Source: Gemmatimonadota bacterium (GTDB lineage Bacteria > Gemmatimonadota > Gemmatimonadetes > Gemmatimonadales > GWC2-71-9). Taken from it: a DNA stretch of 64,000 nt. The notes beneath the pieces were generated by a model. The model was not told the origin of the DNA, made no database searches, and saw nothing but the letters and a program-made list of their open reading frames with translations. Below, one piece after another: positions 62,256 through 64,000 of this stretch. The first letter of the stretch is position 1. Each line of letters opens with the position of its first letter. The DNA lies in NCBI GenBank assembly GCA_003220935.1, contig QHTT01000067.1:62001-126000 (forward strand), in the 5' to 3' direction. Position numbers and translations under genes: made by a program.

Positions 62256-62995
62256 GCTCGCTGCTTGAGCGCCGGCCGGGCCTGCTCGCCCTGGTGGACC
62301 CGAGCCGGTCGACGCCGCCCGAGGCGGCGCAGCTGGCGCGCGCGGCACGCGACGCTGGGGCGGCGGGCCTCCTGATCGGCTCGTCGTTCGACGGCACGCA
62401 TGACACGCAGCTGGTCGCCCGGGCGGTCCGCCAGGCAGTCCCGGGCTTTCCGGTGGCGCTGTTCCCCGGCTCAGCCATGCAGCTCACCGACGAAGTGGAC
62501 CTGGTGCTGTTCCTCTCACTCGTCTCCGGGCGGAATGCCCAGTACCTGATCGAGGAGCACGTCCGCGCCGTCCCGTTCCTGCAGCGTCATCCCGTGGCGA
62601 CGCTTTCGACCGGCTACATCCTGGTCGACGGTGGGCACGTGACGAGCGTCGAGGCCGTGAGCCAGACGCGCCCCCTGCCGGCGGACAAGCCGGAGCTCGC
62701 GGCGGCGCACGCCACGGCGGCCAAGCTGATCGGCATGCAGGCGATCTATCTCGATGCGGGGAGCGGCGCGCCGCGAGCCGTAGGGGTGGAGGTGATCCGG
62801 GCCTGCCGGGCGGCCGTCCCGGGACTGCCCTTGTTCGTGGGCGGCGGGATCCGGCGCCCTGAGCAGGCGCGCACCGCGCGCCTGGCTGGGGCGGACTTCG
62901 TCGTGATCGGCACGGCGCTGGAGGAGGGAGGCGGCACGGGCGAGGCGCTCGTGGCGTTCGTGCGCGCTGTACGCGAGCCGGGGATGACGCGGTGA
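62252..62995 (+). CDS. GGGP-synthase family prenyltransferase (PcrB-type)
   Basis: This TIM-barrel prenyltransferase of 247 residues belongs to the geranylgeranylglyceryl phosphate synthase / PcrB family, which couples a prenyl diphosphate to sn-glycerol-1-phosphate. Family signatures: AAGLLIGSSFDGTHD near the N-terminus, VALFPGSAMQLTDEVDLVLF near residue 70, LSLVSGRNAQYLIEEH near 88, STGYILVDGG near 122, LDAGSGAP near 169 and FVGGGIRRPEQARTARLAG with DFVVIGTALEEGG for phosphate binding. The pattern around the Asn-Gln-Tyr segment resembles the archaeal/FCB-type group more than Bacillus PcrB. Product chain length is unknown. Confidence 0.85.
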   Translation: MSSLLERRPGLLALVDPSRSTPPEAAQLARAARDAGAAGLLIGSSFDGTHDTQLVARAVRQAVPGFPVALFPGSAMQLTDEVDLVLFLSLVSGRNAQYLIEEHVRAVPFLQRHPVATLSTGYILVDGGHVTSVEAVSQTRPLPADKPELAAAHATAAKLIGMQAIYLDAGSGAPRAVGVEVIRACRAAVPGLPLFVGGGIRRPEQARTARLAGADFVVIGTALEEGGGTGEALVAFVRAVREPGMTR

Positions 62996-63567
62996 CGCCC
63001 GCCGAGCGAGCGCGGGCGGGCTTGACCGAGCTTGCCGCGCTCGCCGCGCAGGTGTCCGAGCGACACGCCGACGACATCGCCCGGCTCGCCGGCCGCTACA
63101 TCGAGACGCTCCAGGGCGGCGGCACGGTGTTCTTTGCAGGCAACGGCGGCAGTGCCGCAGACGCTCAGCACGTGGCGACGGAATACGTCGTCCGCTACAG
63201 CCGTAGCCGGCGTGCGCTGCCGGCGATCGCGTTGACGACCGATACTTCGCTGCTCACGGCGTGCGGCAACGACCTGGGCTTCGACGAGATCTTCGCTCGC
63301 CAGATCGAGGCGCTGGCTCGCCCCGGCGACCTGGTGGTGCTGCACTCGACGAGCGGCGAGAGCCCGAACGTGGTGCGGGGCGCCCAGGCGGCGCGCGCCA
63401 AAGGGGTCCGCGTCGTGGCGCTGCTCGGCAAGGGTGGGGGCGAGGCGCGCGGCGTGGTCGACGATTGCCTCGTCATCCCGGCGGATGAGACTTCTCGCAT
63501 CCAGGAGCTGCAGCTGGCTGTCGAGCACGTCATCTGCGACATCGTCGAGGCGACTCTCAAACTGTGA
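62992..63567 (+). CDS. gmhA: Sedoheptulose 7-phosphate isomerase (SIS domain)
   Basis: GmhA makes D-glycero-D-manno-heptose 7-phosphate, the first step toward LPS and surface-layer heptoses. At 191 residues it has the family's usual size. The SIS fold shows GGTVFFAGNGGSAADAQHVA near residue 41 (phosphate loop), ALTTDTSLLTACGNDLGFDE near 82 and VVLHSTSGESPNVV near 118, with the late SRIQELQLAVEHVICDIVE helix carrying conserved Glu/His residues. The GTG overlaps the previous stop. A related phosphoheptose or sugar-P isomerase cannot be excluded, but the motifs favour GmhA. Confidence 0.9.
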   Translation: MTPAERARAGLTELAALAAQVSERHADDIARLAGRYIETLQGGGTVFFAGNGGSAADAQHVATEYVVRYSRSRRALPAIALTTDTSLLTACGNDLGFDEIFARQIEALARPGDLVVLHSTSGESPNVVRGAQAARAKGVRVVALLGKGGGEARGVVDDCLVIPADETSRIQELQLAVEHVICDIVEATLKL

Positions 63568-64000
63568 TCTCGTTGGCGGGCAAGCGCGCGCTCGTCACCG
63601 GCGGCGGCCGCGGGATCGGGCGGGCGACCGCGCTGCTGCTCGCCCGGGCGGGCGCAAGCGTGGCGGTCGGGTACCGCAGCCGGCGGGCGGAGGCCGAAGA
63701 GACGATCAAGGCGGTCGAGGGCGGTCGAGGGCGGTCGAGGGCGGTAGCGGTCGCGGGTGATCTGGGGGATCCGGTCGCCGCGCAACGGGTCGTGGACGGT
63801 GCGGCGCAGGCGCTGGGCGGGCTCGACCTGCTCATCGTGAACCACGGCATCTGGCCCCCTGACGACGTTCCCGTCGCGGCCATGACGGACGCGCAGTGGG
63901 AGGGGACGCGGCGCGCCAACCTCGACGCCGTGCTCTACGTCTGCCGGGCGGCGATCCCGCGGCTCCCGGACGGCGGCAAGATCGTGTTGGTTTCCTCCAC
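63564..64000 (+). CDS. Short-chain dehydrogenase/reductase (3' end outside window)
   Basis: The GTG at 63564 overlaps the gmhA stop (GTGA) and the frame stays open to the window end, giving at least 145 residues. The nucleotide-binding motif is TGGGRGIGRATAL, and the later LDLLIVNHGIWPPDDVP contains the usual NxG segment (here NHG). The catalytic Ser/Tyr/Lys region lies just beyond the window end; a VSST beginning is visible. Possible roles include 3-oxoacyl-ACP reductase and sugar or alcohol dehydrogenase; the sequence does not decide. A 10-bp DNA repeat interrupts the region between the second strand and helix (63711-63750). Confidence 0.85.
   Translation, partial: MISLAGKRALVTGGGRGIGRATALLLARAGASVAVGYRSRRAEAEETIKAVEGGRGRSRAVAVAGDLGDPVAAQRVVDGAAQALGGLDLLIVNHGIWPPDDVPVAAMTDAQWEGTRRANLDAVLYVCRAAIPRLPDGGKIVLVSS
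63711..63750 (+). repeat. 10-bp tandem repeat in the SDR coding sequence
   Basis: Three exact copies of gcggtcgagg lie at 63711-63740, followed by a diverged fourth (gcggtagcgg). They encode AVEGGRGRSRAVA. Loss or gain of a unit would shift the frame. Confidence 0.8.

Overview
The window is dense, high-GC bacterial chromosome with overlapping start/stop junctions, many GTG starts and very short gaps. The gene content fits a diderm heterotroph of the Gemmatimonadota or a near relative in the FCB group: a full Tol-Pal set, an LptD-like outer-membrane protein, Wza/Wzc-type export proteins, a bacterial GGGP-synthase-family (PcrB-type) gene and many Pro-rich TPR proteins. This placement is inferred from content and was not checked against any database.

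Layout. 1-2.7 kb: end of uvrB, then tsaE, tsaB, rimI and ssb, the last behind a near-consensus promoter. 2.7-7.1 kb: a LysM protein, a HemX/CcsA-like membrane protein, hemA and galE. 7.1-15.2 kb: tolQ, tolR (internally deleted), a tolA/tonB-like gene, tolB, pal and a cpoB-like gene, then one reading frame joining TatC to an LptD-like protein. 15.4-21.2 kb: a secreted beta-domain protein, a strong terminator, and the histidine-degradation genes hutH, hutU and hutI. 21.2-25.3 kb: a frameshifted TPR gene, a polyprenyl diphosphate synthase, a small membrane protein and tatA. 25.3-27.3 kb: a PpiD-like isomerase on the minus strand with a divergent promoter pair upstream. 27.3-36.4 kb: a TPR protein, aroQ, an M24 peptidase, accB, pilT, accC, comB and ftsK.

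36.6-56.8 kb is an accessory cell-surface locus between ftsK and yraN/recA. Its minus-strand train reads: FlaA1/CapD-type nucleotide-sugar enzyme, DegT aminotransferase, sugar formyltransferase, two PKD-containing metallophosphoesterase lipoproteins (one with two catalytic domains), a BioF2-type acyltransferase, an ATP-grasp enzyme and an O-antigen ligase/Wzy-like protein. On the plus strand are two secreted beta-helix-like proteins, a GT-B glycosyltransferase, a Wzc-type tyrosine kinase and a Wza-type export protein. A third metallophosphoesterase gene lies on the minus strand near the left end. The simplest reading is synthesis and export of a polymer carrying an N-formylated amino sugar. 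No initiating phospho-sugar transferase and no Wzx flippase is visible here. The locus ends at a ~180-nt imperfect palindrome.

57.1-64 kb returns to core genes: yraN, recA, recX, alaS, a small unknown gene, pcrB-type GGGP synthase, gmhA and the start of a short-chain dehydrogenase. No tRNA, rRNA, CRISPR array, transposase or integrase was seen.

The points most worth a second look are the TatC-LptD fusion, the tolR internal deletion, the tandem metallophosphoesterase whose first domain has lost metal ligands, heptad-repeat palindromes found both between hut genes and inside ftsK, and the palindrome at the end of the surface locus.
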